Of a stretch of DNA of 64,000 nt, positions 45,891 through 57,100 are shown one piece after another. The DNA comes from JAFGAS01 sp963809875 (lineage in GTDB: Bacteria; Desulfobacterota; Zymogenia; Zymogenales; Zymogenaceae), in the NCBI GenBank assembly GCA_963809875.1, contig CAWELC010000011.1, positions 19,189-83,188 on the forward strand, in the 5' to 3' direction. The stretch's first letter is position 1. Every line of letters begins with the position of its first letter. The position numbers were made by a program, and so were the translations under genes. The notes under the pieces were generated by a model. That model was not told where the DNA came from and ran no database searches. It worked only from the letters and a program-made list of their open reading frames with translations.

Positions 45891-46040
45891 CATTGTAACG
45901 CTACGCGGGGGAGTCTTTTGCGTGATTAAGTTGGTACCCCGATAACATATCGATATCGTTGACATATTATAAATCATCCGACGAGGCCGCACATGGTATG
46001 AGATTTGCTTATTATATCCTCTGGTGTTCTATGTGCAACG

Positions 46041-46062
46041 TGCACTCTCCATGCACTCTCCA
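46041..46062 (+). repeat. 11-bp tandem duplication
   Basis: TGCACTCTCCA occurs twice in direct tandem, 40 bases before the GTG start of the barrel gene. Confidence 0.9.
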
Positions 46063-46102
46063 TGAATGATTCGGAACAGACCTGTGGAAGGGGAGCTCGA
46101 TA

Positions 46103-48538
46103 GTGAAAATCTTTAGAATTGCCGGACGAATCTCCAGGGCGTCCATTTTTTTTGCCCTGCTGCTCCTGCTGCCCGCGTTGACCTATGCCGTCAGGATCCA
46201 GGATGAAGACAGCGGAACCGACCTGCTCCTCATGGGGCTGGCCGTCCTGAGGGTCAACTACACTGCGGTTGGGGGCAACCCCATCATCTTTGAGAAAAGT
46301 GACCGGGGTCTTCCCTCCTACTTCTCCAACTCCTCCAAGGTGGACCTGCTGGCCGACGGTACCTTCTATCACGGCTACGAGCTGGAGGGTTATGTCCATT
46401 ATCGGGACATCACCTATGACCTCGAGCCGAACCTCCTGATGTATATCAAGATAAAGAAGGACCTCAACTACCTGTCGATCGGGGATCACCAGGATGGCGT
46501 CTTTACCGATACCCTCTTCACCCGTTTCGAGCCGGAGTTCCGGGGCGCCATGCTTCACCTTGAGGACCGCGACTACGGGCTTGAGGTCGTCGGGGGGGCG
46601 GTGCGCGGAAGCCAGGCCGAGGATGAGATTCCGGCCGACGGCAGCTCGGGGCCTTACTTTCTTTCGAACTTTCCGGTGATGATCGGCAGTGAATCGGTCT
46701 TTATCCGGATCCGCGACAAGAACAACCCCTCTCTTATCCTCAAAAACCAGATCCAGCAGCGGGGAATCGACTATACCATCGACTACGACACCGGGGAGAT
46801 AGAGTTCACCTATCCGGTGGACTCCACCGATTTTTCCGGAAACCCGATCTCGATCGTGGTGACCTACCAATTCGATGACCCCGAAGGCGGGTACAACCGG
46901 TATGTGGCGGGGGGACGGTTCTGGTTTCTTCCGCACGAGTATGTCAAGATGGGGGTGACCTACCTCACGAACGGCCCCGTGGGCGATACGATCGGGGGGA
47001 GCTGGGATAGCCGGAGCCAGATCTACGGCACTGACCTGACCATCGATAATAAGGACAACTTCTACCTCGGCGCCGAATTTGCCGCCAGCGACATCCCCGA
47101 CTCGGGAGACGTGAAGAACTTCGCCTACCGGGGCAATTTCGTCTGGAAGCCGAACCCGTCCCTTCGACTCTGGGGCGGCTATTATCGGGTGGATAAGGAT
47201 TTTCCGACGTTCGGCACCACGAGCTTCGATATCAATAAGGTGATCAAGGAGATCGCGTACGACATTCCCTTCGACTTCAGGTCCGGAACGGAGATCTACG
47301 ATCTGAATCCTGATCTGGAAATCGGTATCGGCACCGATGAGGAGTCCTGGGGCCTGGCGGGAGAATATCTGCTTGCCCCTAACCAGAGCCTCAGCGCCGG
47401 CTACCGGGAGATCAGGAACAACGTTCCCTATGACACGGCCAGTCCCCGCATTACGACCCGGGACGTATACATGTCCTACCGCTACAATCCGCCTGATAAG
47501 TTCAACTATTTCGTGGGCACGCAATGGATCAGGGGTTTTGACGATCTTGGTGCAAATACTATCGATACTGAAACCTACCGCATGATCATGGGGATGATGG
47601 GCCCCCTCGGCAGCTCTCGCATCACGGGACCCGTGAGGATCGAGGCTGCCTACGTGTACGATGATTTCAGGGACTTCACGGACGACAGCCTGAGCCAGAA
47701 GACCAATTACCTCCTGGCCCGCGTTGATTTCAAGCCGATACCCGATCTCAGGTTCTTCATCGAACAGGATGAGGTCCTGGTCGCGGGACGCGGGGAGGAA
47801 GGGATTGCCCTTCGGGGAGACGCGACCTGGCTTGGGGTCGATTATCAGCGCGACCGGATTCGTGCCGAAGCGGTCTACAAATTCCTGAGGGAACAGGACT
47901 ACGGCCTCGGGCGCGAGGTCACTCGGGAACATCTCGTCTCGACGATAGTCACCTATAAGCCGACCGATACCGTGGGAATGCGCCTCAAAGTCGAAGTCGG
48001 GTTCAACACCGACGCCACGACCCTCCCGGAGACGACGAGCGTCGACTACATCGCCGAGGCGGAGATCGTGTGGGATATCACACCCGATCTCGTGCTGTCG
48101 GTCTCCTACGCGATGGACAGCAGGGCCGACAAGACCGAGCCCGCCGCAGACGAGAGGCTTGAGGACGAAGCGGCGGTCATGATCGAATACTCTCCCGAGC
48201 CGGGGAATCTGGCGATCTACGGTGAGTATCGGTTTGAGCGCAGCTCCCTGAAGACCGATCCCCTGGACTCCGAAGAGACGATAACCAACACGTATATACT
48301 CGGGGGCAGGTATGAGTTCACCCCCGGCTGGGAGCTCGTCGGCGGGTTCAAGTATGCGGGAACCAACGGGGCCCTCGAAAGCAGCAAGATGGACACCTTC
48401 GTGGAAGTCGGATACGACGTCCTGGATTACCTGAAGCTTTCACTTGGATACGAGCACCAGGAACTCTACGACCGGGACGTGCCCGAGACAGATTACAGCG
48501 CCGATATCGGATACCTGAAGATGACGGGTAAGTTTTAA
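46103..48538 (+). CDS. Large outer-membrane beta-barrel protein, first gene of the surface locus
   Basis: An 811-residue exported protein. GTG 46103 follows GGGGAG by 7 bases. The signal peptide covers about residues 1-28 (SIFFALLLLLPALTYA). From about residue 200 a module reads QRGIDYTIDYDTGEIEFTYPV followed by IVVTYQF; similar GIDYTIDYxxGxIxF modules occur in SprA-like and other large envelope proteins. The rest is long runs of alternating polar and aromatic strands (WGGYYRVDKDF, MSYRYNPPDKFNYFVGTQW, VGGFKYAG), typical of an outer-membrane barrel with about 20-26 strands. It ends in Phe, the usual C-terminal signal for barrel assembly. The two following genes are exported DUF11 proteins, so it may anchor or secrete them. 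A plain porin is less likely given its size and added module. Confidence 0.75.
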   Translation: MKIFRIAGRISRASIFFALLLLLPALTYAVRIQDEDSGTDLLLMGLAVLRVNYTAVGGNPIIFEKSDRGLPSYFSNSSKVDLLADGTFYHGYELEGYVHYRDITYDLEPNLLMYIKIKKDLNYLSIGDHQDGVFTDTLFTRFEPEFRGAMLHLEDRDYGLEVVGGAVRGSQAEDEIPADGSSGPYFLSNFPVMIGSESVFIRIRDKNNPSLILKNQIQQRGIDYTIDYDTGEIEFTYPVDSTDFSGNPISIVVTYQFDDPEGGYNRYVAGGRFWFLPHEYVKMGVTYLTNGPVGDTIGGSWDSRSQIYGTDLTIDNKDNFYLGAEFAASDIPDSGDVKNFAYRGNFVWKPNPSLRLWGGYYRVDKDFPTFGTTSFDINKVIKEIAYDIPFDFRSGTEIYDLNPDLEIGIGTDEESWGLAGEYLLAPNQSLSAGYREIRNNVPYDTASPRITTRDVYMSYRYNPPDKFNYFVGTQWIRGFDDLGANTIDTETYRMIMGMMGPLGSSRITGPVRIEAAYVYDDFRDFTDDSLSQKTNYLLARVDFKPIPDLRFFIEQDEVLVAGRGEEGIALRGDATWLGVDYQRDRIRAEAVYKFLREQDYGLGREVTREHLVSTIVTYKPTDTVGMRLKVEVGFNTDATTLPETTSVDYIAEAEIVWDITPDLVLSVSYAMDSRADKTEPAADERLEDEAAVMIEYSPEPGNLAIYGEYRFERSSLKTDPLDSEETITNTYILGGRYEFTPGWELVGGFKYAGTNGALESSKMDTFVEVGYDVLDYLKLSLGYEHQELYDRDVPETDYSADIGYLKMTGKF

Positions 48539-48558
48539 TTAAAAATGGGTCTTTACCG

Positions 48559-51147
48559 ATGAAACCACAAATACCGTCGCTCCTTCGATTGACTCTCTTC
48601 GTTTTACTGCTACTCCTCGTTCCGTACGCCCTTGCCCCCCACGCGGGGACGGCGATGGGCTACCTCGACAACGCGGCCGAGGCCCTGGCGTGTCCTATTA
48701 AAAGTGTCACCATAACCCCGGGCAGCAGGGCTATCGATCCCGGCGAGAGCACCACGTTTCAGGTGACGGTCTCTTTGCATCCTGAATACAAATTCAAGGG
48801 GTTGATAGTCATCTCGCTTACAGGCCTTCCGTCTGAGGTATCCTGCCCTTCGATCGAGATATCGGACAGCGACGGGGACTCAACCGCGGTGGGGACGCTC
48901 TCGATCAACTCGACGTGCAGCGTGACGCCCGGGCCGTATAGCCTGAGACTCGACGCATTTGCCAGGTATCCTAACCCCGATTCACATGATCAATTTAACG
49001 GCCACCCCACTGTGACGTTCACCGTCAATTCGCCGACTACCTGTTTTTCGGTCGACGCCCACGAGAAGAAGACCATCAAGGCCGGCGAGTCCACCTTCTT
49101 TACGACGGTGGTCAAGTGGTGCAAGGGATACACCGGGGACGTTGCACTATCAGTCGAGAAAAGCAGCCTTCCGGCCGGCGTGTCCTATGAGTTCGACTCC
49201 AACCCCGTATCCCCCGCGGGAAATAAGTGCAACGGGAACGCCGAGACGAAGCTTCGCATCCATTCGACGTCCGATACCCCGCCCGGCGTATATACCATCA
49301 TCGTCAAAGGAACGAGCGGCGGCGTTACCGAGAGCGATACGGTGACCCTCACCGTGGAAAAGCCCCCCGAAAAGTTCTCTCTCTCGGCGGGCCCCCAAAC
49401 GCCGTCCGATATAAAGCCCGGCGAAACCGCTACATATAAGATATACGCGCATAATTTCTTCGATCCCGTCCGTTTCTCCATAAAGATGCCGCTGCCCGAC
49501 GGGATTAAGGACGTCGAGTTAGACCCGATGACATTGCCCGCTACCTCCGACCACAACTGGGTCACCCTTACCGTCAAGACAGACTCGACGATCAAGGAAG
49601 GAACATACAACATCACCGTCAAGGGCACGTGCGGTGACCAGGCCGACGATGTTGCCGTAAAGCTCGTTGTCGAAAAGCCGGCCGAGAAGTTCTCGCTTTC
49701 GGCCGATTCCCAGACGCCACCCGAGATAAAACCGGGGGATCCCGCAGCGTTTAAGATACACGCCCATAATTTCCTCCAACCCGTCCGTTTCTCCGTAAAG
49801 ATGCCGCTCCCCGACGGGGTCAAGGACGCCTCGATAGACCCGGTGGTGCTGCCGGTTACCGGCACCCACGACTGGGTTACCCTCACCGTCAAGACAGACT
49901 CGACGATCAAGGAAGGAACCTACAACATCACCGTCAAGGGCGTCTGCGGCGACCAGACCAAAGATGTAGTCGTGACGCTCAATGTCGGCAAGACGCCCGA
50001 GTCGGCGACGCTCTCGGTGGACAAATCGGTATTCCCCTCCGCCGCCAAGGTGGGCGGGATCGTGCTCTATACCATCCGGATCGAAAATAACGGCCGCGGG
50101 GCGCTTACTGGCGTAATCGTCAGGGACGCGCTCCCGGCGGGCGTCGGTTACGTAAAAGGTACCACCGTCATTAACGGTAAGAAGTTTTCCGATCCCTCGG
50201 GAGGCACGACCCTCCTCTGGCAGATCGGCGACATTGCGGGGGGAGAAACGATCACCCTCAAGTACCAGGGGATGGTCAAGCCCAATATCGCACCCGGCAG
50301 GAGCACCAACACGGTTACCGTGACGGGCAGGGACCCGACCGGCAGGACCCTGACGGCGCGGGACAGCGCCGACATCGGGATCTCTTCCGGGGCGCTCGAA
50401 CGGAAAGGAAAGATCAAGGGGAGAGTCTTTATCGACGAGAATAAGAACGGCCTCAAGAACGTCGATGAGGAAGGGGTCGCCGGTATCTGGGTCATCCTCG
50501 AAAACGGCGAGCGGACGAGCAGTGACGAAGAAGGCTCGTTCATCTTTGACGCGGTCGATTCCGGCGAGCATCTTGTCGGCCTGGACGTGCGCAAGCTCCC
50601 CAAAGATTATTACGTCATCGGCGATGCCTCCAAAATTGTGTCGCTTTTTTCAGGCGGAACGGGGAGGACAGGCTTTGCCCTTGGGCGCACCGGCCCCTCC
50701 AAGAAAGAGCTGGAGGAGATGAGGAAGGCCGAGGAGAAAAAGATAGAGGAGGCGGCCCGCAAGGAAGAAGCACTCAAGAAAGAAGCAGAAAAAAGGGAAG
50801 CGGAGAAGAGGCTGCCCAAGGGGACGATCTCCGGAAGGGTTTTCGTCGACGTCAATGCCAACGGAGTGTATGACCCCAGGGAAACCCTCGTGAAAGGGAT
50901 CACGGTCCTTCTGGATGATAAGGTCAGGGTCCAGACCGATACGCGGGGCCTCTTCACCTTTGAGAAGGTGACCGCCGAAAAGCATCGAATTACCCTGCTG
51001 GAAGATCGGAAGTTTAAAGAAGCGTATAAGAAGGCCAAGAAAGAGGCCACCGTCGTCGTCGTGGAAGGCGGCAAGAATCATAAGGTCGATATCCCGCTCA
51101 GAATAGTAAACGGGCTGCGCGTTCGGATTGATTTGGGGGTACGGTAA
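48559..51147 (+). CDS. Secreted multi-domain Ig-like/DUF11/SdrD-type surface protein
   Basis: 862 residues with a signal peptide (about 1-33). Residues 45-260 form two Ig-like domains with paired cysteines. Two nearly identical Ig-like repeats follow, at about 275-375 and 378-478 (TVKTDSTIKEGTYNITVKG occurs in both). A DUF11 module lies at about 485-615 (YTIRIENNGRGALTGVIVRDALPAGVGYVKGT). Two SdrD B-like domains (KGRVFIDENKNGLKNVDEEGV near 618; SGRVFVDVNANGVYDPRET near 758) flank a charged coiled-coil stretch rich in Glu, Lys and Ala (about 715-755). Such Asp/Asn-rich loops usually bind calcium. It starts 20 bases after the barrel gene and precedes the giant gene by 46 bases. It is likely a surface-attached adhesin or linker. 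Confidence 0.8.
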   Translation: MKPQIPSLLRLTLFVLLLLLVPYALAPHAGTAMGYLDNAAEALACPIKSVTITPGSRAIDPGESTTFQVTVSLHPEYKFKGLIVISLTGLPSEVSCPSIEISDSDGDSTAVGTLSINSTCSVTPGPYSLRLDAFARYPNPDSHDQFNGHPTVTFTVNSPTTCFSVDAHEKKTIKAGESTFFTTVVKWCKGYTGDVALSVEKSSLPAGVSYEFDSNPVSPAGNKCNGNAETKLRIHSTSDTPPGVYTIIVKGTSGGVTESDTVTLTVEKPPEKFSLSAGPQTPSDIKPGETATYKIYAHNFFDPVRFSIKMPLPDGIKDVELDPMTLPATSDHNWVTLTVKTDSTIKEGTYNITVKGTCGDQADDVAVKLVVEKPAEKFSLSADSQTPPEIKPGDPAAFKIHAHNFLQPVRFSVKMPLPDGVKDASIDPVVLPVTGTHDWVTLTVKTDSTIKEGTYNITVKGVCGDQTKDVVVTLNVGKTPESATLSVDKSVFPSAAKVGGIVLYTIRIENNGRGALTGVIVRDALPAGVGYVKGTTVINGKKFSDPSGGTTLLWQIGDIAGGETITLKYQGMVKPNIAPGRSTNTVTVTGRDPTGRTLTARDSADIGISSGALERKGKIKGRVFIDENKNGLKNVDEEGVAGIWVILENGERTSSDEEGSFIFDAVDSGEHLVGLDVRKLPKDYYVIGDASKIVSLFSGGTGRTGFALGRTGPSKKELEEMRKAEEKKIEEAARKEEALKKEAEKREAEKRLPKGTISGRVFVDVNANGVYDPRETLVKGITVLLDDKVRVQTDTRGLFTFEKVTAEKHRITLLEDRKFKEAYKKAKKEATVVVVEGGKNHKVDIPLRIVNGLRVRIDLGVR
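49570..49941 (+). repeat. Recent direct repeat within the 862-residue surface protein
   Basis: A segment of about 54 bases encoding TVKTDSTIKEGTYNITVKG occurs at about 49570-49624 and again at about 49888-49941, almost identical at DNA level (a C/T difference in a Tyr-flanking codon). It marks a recent duplication of an Ig-like module of about 320 bases. Confidence 0.8.
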
Positions 51148-51193
51148 GGGTCGGGTTGAAATTGTCAGTTCATTATAAACCGGTATTGTTGCC

Positions 51194-54100
51194 ATGAAAC
51201 AGAAAGTCCAATGTGTCGTGCTGATACTCCTGTGCGGCGCCTTCGCCTTCGCGCAGGACATTGCTATTCCCCCTATTACGCCTTTATCGCCGTCCATCAG
51301 CATATGCGGCAACGGGACATTTACCGTTACCGTGACCAATGAGACCGACACCGAAATTACCGGGGTCACGATAAACGCACTGGTGGTAGCAAACGCCGGA
51401 AGCCATACGGCGGCCTCCGACTATGTCTACGTCTCGTCCACTCCCTCGGGCTCGACGAGCCCGCCCATGGTGACCTGGGACTCCATTACCCTGGCCGAAA
51501 TGGGTTCGACGGGGGACAGCTGGACGGGAACCGTTACGGTGAGCCCCACCTGTGATGCGATCATCGGGCGGGTGCTCCTGGTTACGGTATCCTATCCGGA
51601 TCCTCTGGACCCGACGTCAACCGTCAGCGTCGAGGCCGAGTCCGGCTCCATAACCGTCCTCAAGCCCAGCCTCATCATCGAATTGAGCCCGCTCGGGCAG
51701 CTCAAGGGAGTGGGTGAGACGGCCGAATGGGACGTCACCATCACGAACGTCGGTGTCGGCGATCTCACCGACATCAACCTCACGGCGATCCTCCAGGCAG
51801 GCTTTATCAATCCCACGTCGACCTCCGGGTCGTTTGTCGGCAATAGTCTCACGGGGACTATCGCAGGTCCTATCGTCCCCGGCGGCTCACTGGTCTGGAC
51901 CCACATCACGGCTGAAGTCAATTCCTGTACCGAGCTCGGTCTGATCGTCACCGGCACGTACGGGGACTGCGGACCGGGCGGCGCCCCGTGCGGCAACGGT
52001 TCGGCGACCGACGGCGTCACCCTTAAATACCTGACGCCCAACCTCGCGTATACCATGACCCCGGAGCCCCTGACCGTTCCCTATTGCGGCAGCGCGGAAG
52101 TAACCGTGAACATGACCAATAGCGACCCCGCCGGCGGCACCGCGGGGGCTATCAGGGCGCTCTACATGGGGATAATCCTCCCTCCGGAGCTGGATATTGA
52201 TACTCCGCCGGCAAACTACACCGCGGGTGGCCCTAACGGGGTGACGGGAGAATTCTTTATCGGCGATGTGCCGAGAAACGGCACCAGTAACTTCACCTTC
52301 AATATCAAGTGGAAAGACTCATGCGCCCCGGTGCAGTGCGATTCCATAATCTTTGTTCCCCGTTTTGACGACGACTGCGGAGCCGAATTCACCCCACCCA
52401 TCCAGGAGCTCCACATCGGCGATCCCCCGACGGTGCCCTATTTCACGATCCTCAAATCCGGCCCGACGAACCTGAATCAGGGACAGAGCGGGGATTATGA
52501 TATAGTCGTAACCTTCTATGCCCCGGAGGGGACGTCCACGACCGCCGACATTCTCGATGATGTTCCGGACGCCTTTGCCGCAACGGCTCCTTCCGGCACA
52601 GGAACGGTTGTCGGCCAGCTGGTCAGCTGGATGGACGAGACATTTCTCGTGCCGGGCGGCCAGGACCACGTCACGCGGACGTTTGAGGTGACCTTTACTC
52701 CCGATTACCTTTCCTCGGATTGCGACGACGATTTTATCAACCGGGCAAGCGTCATCAATGCCGATCCGGTTTGTTCGATGTGCCCGGTGAACCCCGCGGC
52801 AGCCGTGTTAAACCTGGTGGGATCGCCGATCCTCGAGGTTGCCAAGACGGGCCCGAATTCGCTGTACGTCAACGGGGCTGTTGCCACCTATACCATTACC
52901 GTCTCCTATGACGGTCCCCTGACGGGCGGGGTGACCCCGCCCGCCCGGGTGGTGGACTACGTCCCGGTAGGGGTGAACGTGACCACTCCGGCGCTGCCGG
53001 TGCCGGGGGTGTACGACCCCGTGGCCCACACCATCACCTGGGACCTCCCCGCCGATACGCTCGTGGCCGGCGGAGACCTTGCGCTCACGTATACCATGGC
53101 CCTGGACACCACGGCTTCCGGCTATGATCCCTGTAACTGCGGGACGACCTTCGTCAACCGGGTAACGGCCGCGCTCGCGGGCGCTCCGGTTTTTGCCTCG
53201 TGTGACGTCCAGGACACGCTGGAAATCGCCGTGGAGTGCGATGACGAAACGCAGGCGCCGTTTACGGCCATAAAATCGGCCGACGTGACCGCCCAGGAGC
53301 TCTGCGGGTGCATCACCTACACCAATACCTTCACGTTCTCGGATAACCTGACCAACTGGTCGGACGTCACCATCCGGGAAAATGCCAACAACGGGCAGAC
53401 GTTTACCGGGGGAGCCCTGACGGGAAGCGCCGAATTTCACCTGACCAGGGGCGCTTCGACCTACACCGATACGGTATCTCTCACCGTCGGCAGCGATTTT
53501 TCCCTCGGGTCGATTTCAGGGTTCCCGGTAAAGAGCCCGCCGGGCGACCCCTATGATATTCACGCGGGTGATGTCCTCACCGTTTCTTACACCCTCTGCC
53601 TTCCGTCCGGCCTGCCCAGCCCGACCACTTTCGTGGACTGGACGGATATCCATGTTGTCGGCCACGCCACGCTGTGCGGCTCCGGCGATGACTATTACCA
53701 CGAGGGGGTATGGGTAACGGCGCAGCGTCGAATCCCGAACCTCACAATAACGAGCCTCTGTCATGACGCCGGGCCGAGCAACCCCTGCTCCAACGTCATA
53801 AACAAGTGCGAGGACGCCGCCTTCAGGATCAACCTGAGCCAGACGAACCCGTCCTACAACGTCGTCATTACTATCAACACGAACGGTAACTACACCTACG
53901 ATGAAACCCAGACCCCGACATACAGCGGGATCATGAGCCCCTTTGCGGGGACGACGCCGGTCGCGAGCGGTAATACCCTTACCTGGACGTTCGGCGCCAT
54001 TTCAGGCTCGGGGGCGGGATATATCGAGTTTCTTGTTCACAAGGATTGTACCAGCGCCACCCGGATCGACGCTGGTGCGACCGCCGATGACCTTTGCGGA

Positions 54101-57100
54101 AATCCGGCCGTCTCGGTTACGAGCTTCTTTGAGGCGCGCCGGGTCTGGGAAGGCAAGATCATCATCAAGAAGACCCCGGAGGTTATCTACAGCAAGGATA
54201 AGCTGCCCACGTGGGTTATCTACGTGACCAACCGGGGCAGCGGCACCGCCTACAACATAAGCGTGATGGATACTCTGAACGCGGGCATCGAATACAGCTC
54301 GTATACCGTTGCGGATGTCGATCCCGGGGCTACGGTGACCTTTGACAATCCCGACAACCGCAATCTCACCTGGGTTGTCAGCTCGATTGACCCGGGCAGG
54401 ACTGTCCAGATCACCCTGGTCGGCAGTGTCGTAAGCTGCTCCGATCTGACTAACGCTGTCCACGCCCAGTGGGGGTGCGGGGTAGGGGCCGACTATATCT
54501 GCGAGACCACCGACGAACAAGGCTCCCAGGTCGTCCTCCTGCCCACCAGGGTGATTATTACCGGCCACAGCTCGACGAGGGTCGATATGTGCGGCTCCGG
54601 CCCATCGGATGCCACCGTCACCTATCGGTTCAAGAACGTCGGGGGGTCCAACGCCTATAACCTCGTCGTCACCGAAGAGCTCCCCGACGGCCTCAGTTAC
54701 GTGAGCGGGTCCCGAAGCGAGAGCTGCGGCGGCCCCGCGTGTTCGGGCGTCGTCTTTACCGAGTCGGCTGATACGCTGACCTGGGAGTTCACCGATGCCG
54801 CCGGTATGGCGCCGGGCCAGGAGTATACGGTGAGTTTCGGCCTGGATTCGGGAGCCGATTGCACCTTCCAGGACGGAGATACGATAGATCTGAACCTCAA
54901 CTACAGAACCCCCTGCGAGAGTGCCGGGGAACCGGCGACCAACGGCCTGGTCGTCAGGACGTACCACCCCAACATTACCATTACCAAGACCTCGAGCCCC
55001 GACCCGCTCTACCTCCAGCCCGGGGATACCGCGACCTGGGAAATCCGGCTGGAAAATACGGGCGACTACGTGGCGACGGACGTCAGGCTCTGGGATGATT
55101 TTCCTATCGCCCTGATCAATGAGGCGACCATTACCATAGACGGCGGGCTTTCCGGATCGGGGAGCACGGCCGATCCCTGGATCGTGCCCAATATGAACCC
55201 CGGGGAGCGCAGGACGTACACCATCAGTGCGATCGTCGATGGGTGCGGCGAGGGAGTGAACACGGCCCATGTCTCGTGGGGCAACTGCGCCTGCGCCGAG
55301 GAGTCGGCCGACAGCAACACGACTACCATCATAACCGCTCCTGATATGGATATCTCGTCGGTCGTCGCCAACGTCACCAACTGCGGCGGGACGATTAGTG
55401 TCCAGGTCCGCAATATCGGCGTGGCCTCCTTCGGCATTAGTCTCGAAGACCAGATACCGAGCGGGTTCGTCTATGTCCCCGGTTCCACGACCATTACCAG
55501 CAGTCGGGGGAGGAGTTTCGGGAGCACGGAGCCGTCGGTAACCGGGAGCGGGACCGTCCTCACCTGGAGCGAAACGAACTTCGACGGCTATATCGGCTAC
55601 AACGATTCGGCCGGCGAAACGATCACCATCACCTTCGGTATCACCTACGGCACCGACGCCGGGGGCAACCCTGACTGCACGGACATCGGCGGAAACAACA
55701 GTGTTACCCTCACCTATGAGGACAGCCCCACCTGCGGCGGCGGCTCTACGACGGTAGGTCCCGTCGTCACGAGCGTCCGTCCCACGACGCCGAGTTTCAC
55801 CGCCGCCCTCAATCCGACATTGCAGGTGCGCGGGCCCGGCGAGCGTGCCGGATGGACGATCACTATTACGGATACCGGCGGTGCGACCGAGACCGGTTCC
55901 GTTACCATCACCGAGGTCCTCGGTCAAGACTTCAACATGACCACCATACCGGCGGCGCAGCTCATTATCACCACGGCGCACGGAAACGTCACCGGTACCA
56001 TCAGCGATCACACGATTACCTGGAGTAACGTAACGCTGAATGCCGGCGAGACCATAACCCGTCTCCTCCAGGTATTCACCGAGGCCACCGGCAACGAGGG
56101 CGACCTCAGCAACACCCTGACAGTCAGCGGCAGATGCGCCGGCGGGTGTCTCTACGCCACCGCCAGCGCAGAGGCATACGTCGGATATACAAACATCACC
56201 AAGACCATCGTCCCGACGACGGCGACCATCGGCGAGACGGTGCCCGTCTCGATCACGGCAAATTATTACGGCGAAGGCACCGCCTACACCAACGTTGTTA
56301 TCAGGGATACGCTCCCTGCGGGCTTTACCTACGTGGCCGGGACCGCATACCTTAACGGCGTGCTGCGTGCGCCCGATTCCACAACGGGAGGGGTCCTCAC
56401 TTTCAACCTCGGCAACGTTCCGGGGGGTTACGGTACGCAGAGCTTCGTTATTACGTTCAATATGCTCGTGATGAACACGGCCGCCAATAATAACGGCAAT
56501 AACAAGACAAATACGGCCAATACGACGTATACGATAGACGGCAGAAACTTTACCGACTCGGCCTCCGACACGATTCGGATCACCGAGCCGGTGCTGGATA
56601 TCACCAAGAACGAAAACGACGCGGACAACGTCGTCGTCGCCGGTCAGAGCCTGATTTACACCGTGACCGTGTACCACACCGGGGCGAGCACGGTCGACGC
56701 CCACGACATCGTCGTTACGGACGTCCTGCCGACGGGCCTCACCGTTAATAGTGCTTCCATCTCCGGCGGCGGCACCTATAACTCCGGCACTCGTACGATC
56801 ACCTGGACCTTCGATCCATTGACGCGAGGCGCGCCTGATAACGGGACCAGGTCATTTACCTACACGGCGGTGGTGGACAGCGGCGTCGTCCCCAACCAGG
56901 TCCTTACCAACAACACGCACCTGACCTGGACGAGCCTGCACGACGCCACTGCCGGCGAGCACCCGGAGCGACGCACCGGTTCGGGGACGGGTCCCAACGA
57001 CTACTTTGACAATGCCACCAACACCGTGACGGTGGACACGACCTCGTCCATCACCAAGGTCCTGAACACAACGCCGGACGTGACGATCGGTTCGGAGGCT

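Larger units (their letters stand above)
45380..46102. other. Long intergenic region upstream of the surface-protein locus
   Basis: About 720 bases with no gene I can support. It holds a possible promoter (45506-45535), a small palindrome ATAACAGTTGTTAT right after it, an inverted repeat TTGAAAC-N6-GTTTCAA (45871-45890) and an 11-bp tandem duplication (46041-46062). A 72-codon frame at 45651-45869 shows no family resemblance. The length suggests a long regulated leader for the barrel gene. Confidence 0.5.

Noticed and set aside
45959..45964. TTGACA just upstream of the barrel gene as a promoter
   Set aside because: No -10-like hexamer occurs at 16-18 bases (the position reads CGAGGC).
45974..47932. 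A 652-codon antisense frame across the outer-membrane barrel gene
   Set aside because: The sense strand has a signal peptide, ribosome site and barrel strands; the antisense product has no recognisable features.
49375..49990. Direct repeats considered as a CRISPR array
   Set aside because: The repeats are in frame, encode Ig-like modules of about 100 residues and lack regular short spacers.
54002..56704. A 900-codon open frame antisense to the giant DUF11 gene
   Set aside because: The sense strand carries a signal peptide and repeated DUF11 motifs. The antisense frame is an effect of GC-rich codon use and reads as Gly/Arg/Val-rich sequence without family features.
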